From Hypericum androsaemum (Eukaryota > Streptophyta > Magnoliopsida > Malpighiales > Hypericaceae): a DNA stretch of 64,000 nucleotides. Under the pieces are notes generated by a model. The model made no database searches. It was not told the DNA's origin and saw only the letters and a program-made list of their open reading frames with translations. The position numbers and the translations under genes were made by a program. Location: assembly GCA_963995505.1 (NCBI GenBank), contig OZ023188.1, positions 3,348,001 through 3,412,000 of the forward strand, given 5' to 3'. Below, in pieces: positions 49,721 through 60,513 of this stretch (position 1 is its first letter; the number at the start of each line of letters is the position of its first letter).

Positions 49721-50742
49721 GGGAAAAGTCTACTTTAGTACCTTGTGGTATCGCGAAAAATTAAGTCAGTACCCTGTGGTTTAAAACGTATCAATTGAGT
49801 CATACTTATTCCAATTAACATTAATTAGAGGCCCGGACAGCTGCCCGGACCTGCCCGAACCAACCCGACCCCTGTCCGAACTACGTGGCCAGCCACGTCA
49901 CCCAATTTTGATGACGTGGCGCCACGTGGACATCCTCCTCCTCCCCTCCTCCTCCTCCTCCTCCTCCCCTCCTCCTCCTCCTCCCCCCGCGTCCTCCTCC
50001 TCCTCCTCCTCCTCCCCCCGCGTCCTCCTCCTCCTCCTCCTCCTCCCCCCGTCCTCCTCCTCCTCCTCCTCCTCCCCCCGCGTTCTCCTCCTCCTCCTCC
50101 CCCCCCCCCGCGTCCTCCTCCTCCTCCTCCTCCTCCTCCCCCCGCGTTCTCCTCCTCCTCCTCCTCCCCCCGCGTTCTCCTCCTCCTCCTCCCCCCGCGT
50201 TCTCCTCCTCCCGCGTCCTCCTCCTCCTCCTCCTCCTCCTCCCCCCGCGTCCTCCTCTTCCTCCTCCTCCCCCCGCGTTCTCCTCCTCCTCCTCCTCCCC
50301 CCGCGTTCTCCTCCTTCTCCTCCTCCCCCCGCGTCCTCCTCCTCCTCCTCCTCCCCCCGCGTCCTCCTCCTCCTCCCCCCCCCCCCCCCCCCGCGTTCTC
50401 CTCCTCCTCCTCCTCCTCCTCCCCGCGTCCTCCTCCTCCTCCTCCTCCCCCCGCGTCCTCCTCCTCCTCCTCCTCTTCCTCCCCCCGCGTTCTCCTCCTC
50501 CTCCTCCTCCCCCCGCGTCCTCCTCCTCCTCCTCCTCTTCCTCCCCCCGCGTTCTCCTCCTCCTCCTCCTCCCCCCGCGTAGTTCGGGCAGGGGTCGGGT
50601 TGGTTCGGGCAGGTCCGGGCTGCTGCCCTGGCCTCTAATTGATGTTAATTGGAATAAGTATGACTCAATTGATACGTTTTAAACCACAGGGTACTGACTT
50701 GATTTTTCGCGATACCACAGGATACTAAAGTAAACTTTTCCC
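49721..50742. mobile_element. Mutator-like foldback element with C-rich minisatellite core
   Basis: The inverted arms are about 165 bp and ~95% alike: left GGGAAAAGTCTACTTTAGTA, right read backwards GGGAAAAGTTTACTTTAGTA, both continuing to CCCGAACCAACCCGACCCCT. A perfect 9-bp duplication TAATCTTTT flanks it (49712-49720 and 50743-50751), the Mutator hallmark. No transposase. The interior is a 650-bp simple repeat array. Confidence 0.88.
49929..50580. repeat. CTC/CCCCCCGCGT minisatellite, about 25 units
   Basis: Units are (CTC)5-8 followed by CCCCCCGCGT and C or T, each about 24-32 bp. The + strand is almost purely pyrimidine apart from the CGCG. The - strand has repeated GGAGGAGG and GGGGGG blocks able in principle to form G-quadruplexes. 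Open frames through it (Pro/Ser/Leu-rich) reflect composition only. Confidence 0.92.
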
Positions 50743-50751
50743 TAATCTTTT

Positions 50752-52346
50752 TAGATCTTTGACCGTCTTCATGTCTTCAATTGTAATTCACTTGGTAAAT
50801 TGATAGACAATTATCAACTGGGTAAATAATTTATGCATGCATTATCACATGCCCCATGATGTCCATGAATTAAGTAGCTTTACGACAAAGCTAATTAACA
50901 TCGTAATTCTTTTATATTGCTTGATTTTATGGTTTTCTTCGTCTTGTTATTCTCACTCGACGTAACAATTTATTTCTCCCTTAGAGTATACTGATGACTT
51001 GAAAACAAAATAATAACCATAACTGTCTGCCCAATATATCATCATGAAATCTGTGTAAAAAATCATCATGAGAGGAGCTTAATGTTAAGCTCGTTATTAA
51101 TTATCAGTTAATTGTGAATAAATATCCTATTAGCGTTGTGCACGGACAAAGAGAGATGACGTGGTTGATTCTAGTTTTGGGGTGTTAAATTGGGTTTTAG
51201 TGGCGTCAAATGCTGGGTTACTCTTTTCATCATAGTCGTATGAGAGGTAATTTAACACTAAAATATTGCACATATGTAAATATTTATATTCTGATTAATT
51301 AAAATTTACTTATAAAAAAGAGAGATGACGTTGTTTGCCATGTTGATAGATAACTAGGAAACTAATTCATTTCACGAGTTTTTTTAGAACAACCATTTGA
51401 TGAGCCGAAGGGACAACTTTTCAACGTTCCACCGGTCAATATATTGGTCGTATATATTGGATTCAACATTTTCTTTTGGTGGAATATTGGATTCAACATT
51501 ATGACTAGACCAAATGACAGATTGTCGAATTTCTGAAATAATTACATTTCTCAAGTTGGATCATATGAGAGAGAGATATCGTAAGGACTAAGCAAGAAGA
51601 ATGAGAAGCGAAAACATTTATATATAGAGATATTTATTAAGGTAAATAATTCAATTTTTTTTAAAGCGGAGTGAATAATTCAAGTTTGAAATGAATCAAA
51701 CCAAAAGATGATAGTTTTATTTAGCCAATCATTACTTAGATTAATTAGTGAGAGAGTTGTCAAAAATACTTGTCCAAACAGAACATTCTGGCAAATTATT
51801 ATTATAATATAGTGTAAACATTTATTTCTAAAAAAAACTAGTAACATTTAGTTTAATCGATAGTCTCATAATTATAGCAATCAAAAACACAATATTATAT
51901 ATTTATTAGAAGAACTTTTTCATATTTTGAAAATCATATCTAGAATACCAAAAAGTTGATTCAATAACATTCTACGATTCAAGTAATTCCATGGGGAGAG
52001 AAACCGGGGCATTCTAGTAAGTAAACCCAACAAATTAGCGTGACCTCGAAGGAAGAAAGATGATTATTATAAGAACGAAAGTGGCAGCTTCAGATTCATC
52101 AGCAGATTAAGGAACCCCTCCTCGCTTGCCACTTGGTAGTTACTCAGTTGATCTCTCTCTCTTTCTCTCTCCTCTTTCTCTTCCTCTCACTAAACAAGAA
52201 AAAACCAAATCCCAAACTGAACAAACACATCCCCACCAGATTGAACCATCCAAATCCAGTCCCAAAGATAGCACCTTTAACCCAGAAAACCGAAACCCAG
52301 ATCATCCTAAACCCACCATGGAAATTGGTTAATACCCTTTGGAGCC
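50752..52346. other. Intergenic region and leader of the MORN gene
   Basis: AT-rich with no gene to about 52080. A CT-rich tract at 52149-52190 is a typical plant core-promoter/leader pyrimidine patch for the gene starting at 52347. Confidence 0.5.
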
Positions 52347-54440
52347 ATGTCCTCCTCCACCACCCCTTCACCTTCTTCACTTGCCATCCCATTTCACGTT
52401 AGGACCATAGCTTCCAATTTGCTTTACCGTTTCAGCAACGCCCGGGTTCTGATCTTCGTCTCTTTCCCTTCCTTTTACCTCCTCTTGTATAAATCTCCCA
52501 CCTTTTTGGTCCTGGTTTTGGTCTTTACGGTTGTTTTCTCGGTTACCCTTTTGCTGCTTTTACCTCGTTCTCAGGGATACAAGGTAAAGTCTCCGCCTTT
52601 ACCTGTTAGGGATTCGAAGCCGGTTGTTTGGTCAATTGGGTCGAAGCCGAAATCGGAGAATAGGCCGGATTCGGGCTCGTGGGTTCAGGTGTATAGCAAT
52701 GGCGATGTTTATGAGGGTGAATTTCACAAGGGGAAGTGCTCTGGTTGTGGGGTGTATAGCTATTACATGAGTGGGAGGTATGAGGGTGATTGGGTTGGTG
52801 GGAAGTATGATGGCTACGGGGTCGAAACTTGGGCTCGAGGGAGCCGGTATAGGGGCCAATATAGGCAGGGGCTAAGGCATGGCGTTGGGGTTTATAGGTT
52901 CTATACGGGCGACGTGTATGCCGGGGAGTGGTCCAATGGTCAGTGCCATGGGAGTGGGACTTATAGTTGTCAGGATGGAAGCAAGTATGTAGGAGAGTTC
53001 AAGTGGGGCGTCAAGCACGGGCTTGGTCATTACCATTTCAGGTAAGGTTTGGATCATTCCGTTTTCGATCTTCAATCACACTCTTGTAGCCAGTATTTTG
53101 GATGTCCATCGTTTACGTTTGTCTTTGCGGTGGTTTATATCCCTTAGGAGTTGTGAAAGGTCTAAGAACATGATCCTGTGCAAACTGTTATTTGATTGTT
53201 ATAGCACTATACTACTGGAGAATCTCATGGTCGGGACATTTTTATTACTCGGCTCACCTAATTCCTTGCGTAATTTTCAGTTCTGGAAGTGAAACTTAAG
53301 TCACAAGTGAGGAATATACAGTACTTGATCAATGAATGTTCTGTTGGATATGTAGAGCTGTAGTTGAACTGCTGTTCTGAGATTGCACGAACCCCCAAAT
53401 ACTGTAATAGTTGTAGATGTATAAGCCAATGGCCTTTTGCTGCAATGCAAGCCATTATTGCGTTAGACTTAAATTTGCATCAATTCTGCTTATGTGCAGA
53501 AACGGGGACAACTATGCTGGAGAATATTTTGCAGATAAGATGCATGGGTTTGGGGTATATACATTCGGAAATGGACATAGGTACGAAGGGGCTTGGCATG
53601 AGGGAAGAAGGCAAGGGTTAGGTACCTACACATTCAGAAACGGGGAAGCGCAATCTGGTCACTGGCAGAATGGTTTTCTTGATGTACATTCTGTGGAGGA
53701 TCAGCAACCTGGATCTCCTCGTGCTGTGAGCCTGTCAAAAGTTTGTAAAGCAGTGCAGGTATGTTGTAGGATCTGCCTATTCTATTCGAAGTTTCTTGAT
53801 TAAGTGAGAACCCGGTATATATTGTATTCTTGTACATGATCTATGCCAGTTCAAAACATAAATCTTTCGGAGTTTATTGGTGAGTTAGAGGTAGTCTCTT
53901 AAGGCAGCTGAGTTTGGCGACTTCTATGAAATGCAAGAAACCATGAAAATCTCGAGTTTATAGCCAGACATTTCGTCTGTGATCTATACGAGTCTTTTCT
54001 CTGCATTTTCTTAGCATCCTGATTGCCTCTGGTGAACCCGCGGATTGCAAACTGTACAATTTAATTGCTTGTCTTGTAAGCTCTGTAATAATGGCTATTT
54101 CGATTTATCTGGATCGTATAAGCCATGTGTCATTTTTGGGCATGTTGTGGTCGTTGGCCAAATGTTACCGTACAGCGTTGACTTAAACAATCAAGTGCAC
54201 TGTCATATCTTTGTTCTTTTTGAGGAGTCAATATCATTTCTTTTGATCTCCGTCTTTATGCAGGATGCACAGCGAGCCGCTGAAAACGCACAGAAAGTCG
54301 CAAAGGTAGATGCAAGGGTGCACATGTCTATTGCAGCTGCTAATAAATCAGCTAACGCCGCGAGAGTTGCTGCTATCAAGGCTGTACAGAATCAGATGCA
54401 TCAGAACTACAACAACGATTTAATAACCCACTTTCACTGA
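52347..54440 (+). CDS. Membrane-anchored MORN-repeat protein
   Basis: Three exons, 52347-53041, 53500-53758 and 54264-54440, join in frame and encode 376 aa. Residues about 34-48 and 52-73 form two hydrophobic segments (VLIFVSFPSFYLLLY, FLVLVLVFTVVFSVTLLLLL). Seven MORN repeats follow at about 121-285 (YEGEFHKGKCSGCGVY, YEGDWVGGKYDGYGV, YRGQYRQGLRHGVG, YAGEWSNGQCHGSG, YVGEFKWGVKHGLG, YAGEYFADKMHGFG, YEGAWHEGRRQGLG). An Ala-rich helical C-terminus (DAQRAAENAQKVAKVDARVH) ends the protein. It resembles the Arabidopsis At4g17080/At1g21920 group, often mislabelled as SET7/9 methyltransferases although no SET domain is present. MORN repeats usually bind lipids or act as scaffolds; a membrane-scaffold role is inference. 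Confidence 0.9.
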
Positions 54441-54985
54441 TAATAGGCCACGGCATGATTCGATTCTCACGGTTCAGCTACTCCGCTCCCAACGAACCAT
54501 CGAGGATCCAGCTACAGCGAGGGCAGCGAAATTCATCGACGGAAATGCTGCAGAAGGAAAAGTTTTTAAGCTCCTCTGCAGACTCGTGCATTCTGCTCCC
54601 CTTATTCGAGATTTGTACACGAGTGAACCGGCTTCTTGGAACCCCATTCGGTCACCGCGAAATTGGCCAATTGAGGAGCAGGAAGTCTTATCACCAACTA
54701 AGCCAGTATGTGTAAGCCAGAAGTATTATTTGCAGCATTAGACACTGCAATGCAAGCCTACAAGGAGAGCAATACTGTTGTTAACTGCCTTTTGACTTAT
54801 CAAAATCTCGAAATAATTACATATGTGCATATATATAAACATCATCTACCCACTGCAAACTGTTATTGCTTAGAGAGGGAAACCGAGTGGCTCTCGAATT
54901 ATATACTCTTCACATTTTCGCTGGGCTTTTCTGTACTTGATCTACCTCCATCGGATTGTTTGCCAGTATTACCAAAAATCTCTCT
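54441..54985. other. MORN gene 3' UTR and spacer
   Basis: No second gene is recognised. Part of this (54690-54790, containing GCAGCATTAGAC and AAGCCAGAAGTA) is repeated at 56420-56480 with GCAGCATTAGACAATGCAAG and AAGCTAGAAGTAG, a small local duplication. Confidence 0.4.
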
Positions 54986-54989
54986 ATTT

Positions 54990-55165
54990 TTTTGGTACTA
55001 TTGAGGATTTGCTTTTTGAATGATCATTTTGCCGCCTTTGTGTGGGAGGTCGGGATTTGAACTCACGCCCTTTCGGACTAGCACCATAATCTAGCAATTT
55101 CTTATAAAAGGGCAGATGGATGCATTTACGTTCCTCGCAGTTACAAATCTTTTTGGAAATAAAAG
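54990..55165 (-). mobile_element. Possible tRNA-derived SINE
   Basis: On the - strand TATGGTGCTAGTCCGAAAGG is followed about 10 bp later by GAGTTCAAATCCCGACC, similar to polymerase III A and B boxes. The sequence then runs to an A-rich stretch next to TAGTACC. Ends and target duplication were not resolved. Confidence 0.4.
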
Positions 55166-55344
55166 TTGCCAACCGTCCATCACTTTGAAACTAATTTCAT
55201 CACAAAATTTACACTTTGAACAACTTTCTTTATTTTAGAACGAAAACGCGGTATTAACACTAAATGAATGAGTTGTGAAATACTAATTCAACAATATATA
55301 CTCTCTTTTTTAAGATGAAATATTTACTCATTTATCCTCTCAAA

Positions 55345-56375
55345 GTAAAATGTTTCACATCCTCCTGGGCAGAGGCAAGGTGATGATAAATGCACTGGCC
55401 AAGTCTATCCTGGAGTTGCTTGCTGATCAGATTGAGAGGTTCAGCTGTTGGAGAAGGCTTATTTCACTTAAGGTTTCCTGCTTCCTCTGGTCTACTTTTC
55501 AAGACAGAATCAAAACAAGGAATAACCTTGCAAGATTGGGCATTATAACCACTGGTGAGGTATTTTGTATCCTCTGCAATGAGGGATTTGAGACAGGCAG
55601 CCATCTCTTTATTAATTGCCCATTCGTTCACAGTATTTAGAGTCATATCGTACAACTGGTGGGTGTGCGGGGACTCAATCGCTGACCTTTTAGATTGTTG
55701 GATCGGTTTGGTAAGAAGAAAAAGAAGGAAGAAGCTATGGTTTACAATGTTACCTGCAGTGATTTGGAATGTATGACTCCTGCAGAACATAATTATCTTC
55801 AATAATGGCCAGCCAGAGCTACATCAGGTTATTATTTCGATTCTTATCCGTTTCACAGAATAGATAAACTGGTCTGGAATTGCTAAAGTCTATTGTCGTC
55901 AAGATGCAACACTGGTTCTACAAAACACTTCTACATGGGTAATCTTATACAGAGAAGGTTACCTGATTTGGGCTACGTCTGTTGTCAAGCCGAGGTGCTT
56001 GCTTGATTGCCAGGGATCTATTATAGGCGTGGGGAGTTTCATGTTAGTCTTAGCGATTTTAATTGCAATTGGCTTTAGGTCCAATTGTTATTGAAATTCT
56101 AAGTTCAGGATTTTTTGTTGTAATTTGTATTATCATGGATCGTGTAATTATAGGGGCAAAAAGGAACTTTGTACTCGTGGTGTTATCGACGGTACTCTTT
56201 TTCCGGTACGGTTTTCTTTCCGTATCGGGTTTGATGAGGCCGGCTGCTGCGAGATTGCGAGTTCCCCTTTTGCCATATACTATTAATAAATTTTTACTTT
56301 TAAAAAAAAAATTGAGAGGTTCAACGTATTGGCTAAATACCAATATCTTTTCCTCCAAGTAAATTAGTCACTAAT
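55345..56375 (-). pseudogene. CLASSY-like SNF2 helicase fragment, split by a LINE
   Basis: On the - strand 56311-56362 encodes LEEKILVFSQYVEPLN and 55380-55430 continues LISKQLQDRLG once the LINE and one copy of its duplication are ignored. The intact CLASSY gene at 60.5 kb has EKVLVFSQLIDPLNMIVRLL at the equivalent site, so this is the start of the second helicase lobe. Only about 30 residues remain, and the - strand frame is stopped just upstream. It is a dead fragment about 4 kb from the intact gene. Confidence 0.65.
55444..56310 (+). mobile_element. 5'-truncated LINE, 867 bp
   Basis: A 13-bp duplication ATTGAGAGGTTCA lies at 55431-55443 and 56311-56323, and the element ends in an A-run at 56302-56310. 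It opens with the LINE zf-RVT region: CWRRLISLKVSCFLWSTFQD, RIKTRNNLARLGI, FCILCNEGFETGSHLFINCP, then a stop. It belongs to the same zinc-region family as the remnant at 6.2-6.9 kb, not obviously to the full-length LINE at 24.8 kb. Confidence 0.85.
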
Positions 56376-56742
56376 AATTTGGCTGAATGAGCAAGAAGAC
56401 GTACGACAAACTAAACTAGGCCGGTATGTGTAAGCTAGAAGTAGTGTTTGCAGCATTAGACAATGCAAGAAGGCCAATAGACATTAGATAGTGTTTAGGT
56501 TATTCTAAAAAAAAGAGATAGTGTTTAGGTTCAGTGCTAAGCTTAAGTAAGTTGCTGGCCTCTCGAAATTGATGAATATCGACAAGCTGACATTGACACG
56601 AACAGCATCTTAACCCGTTGAAGTACCTCGAAGCCTTGTTTATCAAATAGCTCATTAACTAGTGAGCGACTCCGATTCAGAAAAATATTTTTTTAAGTAC
56701 CTCAAGGCCTTGTTTATCGATTAAATCATTAGCTGGCAACTC
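56376..56742. other. Spacer
   Basis: Includes the 56420-56480 duplicate of the 54.7-kb segment and a direct repeat of AGATAGTGTTTAGGTT near 56489 and 56516. No gene is seen. Confidence 0.4.
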
Positions 56743-56751
56743 CTATAAAGA

Positions 56752-57489
56752 AGGGAAAAGGACACATAACTACCGTGTGATTTCACGTTTTCATAATAGG
56801 ATACTCTGTAATTTTAAATTGGTAATTTAGTCCATGTGATTTTCGAAAATTTTCCCAGGCAAGTCCAGGGTAGCTACCCGTTCGAACGACGTCGTTTTTG
56901 GTCCTACATGGCTGACATGTAATTTGGCTAATTACCTAAACAATCCCTAATTTATTTATTTATTTCAAAAACATATTCTTCCTAATTCACAACGGTGGTG
57001 TGGGGTGGTTGAAACTCTTCATTATTGTGAGATTGAGCTTGTGCCCTGCAGGGACCTTCGGGGAGAGATTTAGAAATAGTTTATTTTTGAAAATTATTAA
57101 TAAAATGGGAGTTAATTGATGAAGTTAGTTTCTTCGTCTGAGTTCATCGATGATCTTCATCTGGCTGCTCTCTTTATTTTCTGTTTCTGATCCTTTGGAT
57201 AATGAAATGGAGGAGAGAAGGGGGTGGTGGTTTCGGGGAAGATGATTTAGGAAGAATATATTTTTGAAACAAAATAAATAAATTAGGAATTGTTTAGACA
57301 ATTAGCCAAATTACATGTCAGCCACATTGGACAAAAAAAATCATCATCGGAAGACCGTATTAACGAGTAGCTACCCTGGACCTGCCCAGAAAAATTTTCG
57401 AAAACTACAAGGACTAAATTACTAATTTAAAACCACAGGGTACCCCGTTGTTTAACATGAAACCAAAGGTGCTTATGTATCCTGTTCTC
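56752..57489. mobile_element. Mutator-like foldback element, 738 bp
   Basis: Long inverted arms of about 235 bp: left AGGGAAAAGGACACATAACT, right read backwards AGAGAACAGGATACATAAGC, both continuing through GGTAATTTAGTCC/AGTAATTTAGTCC, GTCCAGGGTAGCTAC and ACATGTAATTTGGCTAATT. A 9-bp duplication CTATAAAGA flanks it (56743-56751 and 57490-57498). The ~270-bp centre is unique and non-coding. Confidence 0.85.
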
Positions 57490-57768
57490 TATAAAGAAAG
57501 ATACTTTAAAGCTTGGCAATTGACTTGCAGGTAGAAAAGGCCACGAGCAGGGTAGCAGTTATATTAAACAGGGAGACGGAAGAATGGTTCAACACATGGG
57601 AAAAGAACAATGTCCATGTAACTACAGGACAAAAGCAGGATTTAAGTCGGAAATTGATTATAATTCTGAGCAAAATAAGGAAGGTCTCAAAAGATTACTG
57701 CAAAACATCTCAGAAAATTAAGATAAAAGGCCCTCCGAAACATAGAACCGGTGGCTATGGCAGCTTGC
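57490..57768. other. 3' flank of the eL43 gene
   Basis: No gene is recognised. Since the eL43 gene runs on the - strand, this holds its 3' UTR. Confidence 0.4.
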
Positions 57769-58638
<870 letters not shown>

Positions 58639-58717
58639 TGCGATAGGTTAGGGTTTCTGGCTCGGGAGAGAGGAAGGAAGCGGAGATTGCTGGAGACGAC
58701 GAGAGGCTCTCCTGTTT

Positions 58718-58849
58718 CTAGGGTTTCGGCTCTTTTATACGAGTCGATAGATAGGCAAAATGTTCCCTAAACCCTAAGACGGCATCGTTTGGAGTGGTGG
58801 ATCGTGGGAATTGGGCCCAGGCCCAAAGTTGACATTTTTTACATGGGCC
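58718..58849 (-). promoter_or_regulatory. eL43 promoter: TATA box, telo-box and site II elements
   Basis: TATA at 58732-58739 (TATAAAAG on the - strand) lies about 95 bp before the ATG. An AAACCCTAG lies at 58718-58726 in the leader. The telo-box AAACCCTAA sits at 58769-58777, and TGGGCC site II-type words occur at 58812-58817 and 58844-58849. Telo-box plus site II is the known signature of plant ribosomal-protein promoters bound by TCP and Pur-alpha/TRB-type factors. Confidence 0.75.
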
Positions 58850-60513
58850 TAGAGAAATTGAGGGATTTATATAATTCATCAAACAAATTTATTGGCGGTT
58901 TGGGGTTTTTTTCCCAAAGATAATTGAAAAAAATCACGTGACTATGAATCTGATGTAAAATTAAAGATATTTTTTTGAAAGGTGTAAATTCGAAATATTT
59001 GATATCATGAGACCCTTACATAATTTTTTATAAATTAAATCCATAAACATTCATGTGTATTAAAAAAAATTGTATAAAATCTCGAATCTTTGTTTATTTG
59101 TGTGCACTAGCTAGCTAATGATAAGAAAATAAAAAAGTGGTAATTTTTTGTGTTGGTAGAGAAGAAAATGTGATATATAGTGGCATTGTTCTGGCAGTTG
59201 ACTAAAAAAATAAGAATTTCTATTAGAACACCAAAGCTAAAACAAGACCCGCTAAGACATAGCTTCTTCCTGTCATTTCTTGGGTTGTTTGATCCCCAAA
59301 TGAACATTGACAATAAAGATTAAACCACTGCTGGAATCCGGAAGCTGTAAGTTGTTCATGAAGAAGGTATGGAATATTGGATTTAATCTTAGGTTGACCC
59401 TATCTATTTATCTGTTGGGCTTGCCCCTGAAACTTGGTCTAGCGATATAAGGTGTAAAATGTTTGATGGAGGTTGGGGTTCAAATCCTGTCAATCTGTAA
59501 AAATTTATCTTTACAAAAAAAATTAATTTGAAAGGTTTTTAGTTAATATTCATTTAAACAACAAATTTTGAGCTAATTCAATTGTGGATCTTGGTTTTAC
59601 GTACTTATGAGATCTATGTAAATTTTGTCAATAATATTTTCAAAATTAAATTCTACGTGTTTTGAAAAATTGTTTGAAAGTGATATATTGAGACCAAGTT
59701 TGCTTGAAGATATGTGGAGAGACGAGTATAAATGAGTTTCACAAATGAAATAAAATCGTTGTGCAACAAAACATCGCCTAAAATTTATGAATTCTTATCC
59801 ATAATAGTTTGAACAATAAGTTGATATTTTAGAAGTTGTCAAGCTAATAATTTATGATGCATCCACTTATTAAAAAAATATTTACCGGTTAAAATTTTTA
59901 AGCGCAGATGAGTTGACTCATACTCTTAATATCGTATACTTGTTCTTACCCAAAAACAAATGTTGTAGACTTGTAAAATAGGGCAAGAGTTTGAGCTGAA
60001 ATGAAGAGTCTTCGAAGAAATCCTAAGTTAATTTTTGAATCGCCAGTGTGTCCAAAAAGTAGAGATTTGATTTTCAATTAGGCGTTTTCTTGAAAATTTT
60101 AATAAATTCGGTGCTATTTTTGCAGTTGCCACATCAGCATAGCTTCGGTCACAAGTCTTGTGAATTTTGGAGTTTTGAACTACAAGGATGTTTTACCATT
60201 GACGAGACGCTATAATGAAATGTTGCCATCCTAAAATTAAAAACTTCATCACCTTTGACAGTACTATTCTATTCGATTCTCGATTAATCGGCAAACGTGG
60301 TTACAACCAAGAACGATCATAACATGAAACTAATGCCATGCTAATTACCCTCCAGACTGTTCGTAAATCACAGACAAAATGAGCAAGAACTTGGATTAAT
60401 CGGCTCACGTGATTTTGCATCGAAATACCTTCGAAACCGATGCAACATTGGCCTAATGATCACAACACCTTGGCCTGTGTTTTTTCAGATCATTGCTAGA
60501 AGACACCTCTGAT
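58850..60513. other. Intergenic DNA and CLASSY 3' UTR
   Basis: AT-rich with one SINE-like unit (separate entry). The last 100-200 bp before 60513 are likely the CLASSY 3' UTR. No gene is seen. Confidence 0.45.
59430..59515 (+). mobile_element. tRNA-derived SINE-like unit
   Basis: An A-box-like TTGGTCTAGCGATATAAGG near 59434 and a B box GGTTCAAATCC (59477-59487) lie about 30 bp apart. They are followed by CTGTAAAAATTTATC and an A-run at 59514-59522. Target duplication not resolved. Confidence 0.5.

Noticed and set aside
49908..50638. Open frames encoding Pro/Ser/Leu-rich repeats
   Set aside because: Direct products of the CTC/CCCCCCGCG minisatellite inside a transposon.
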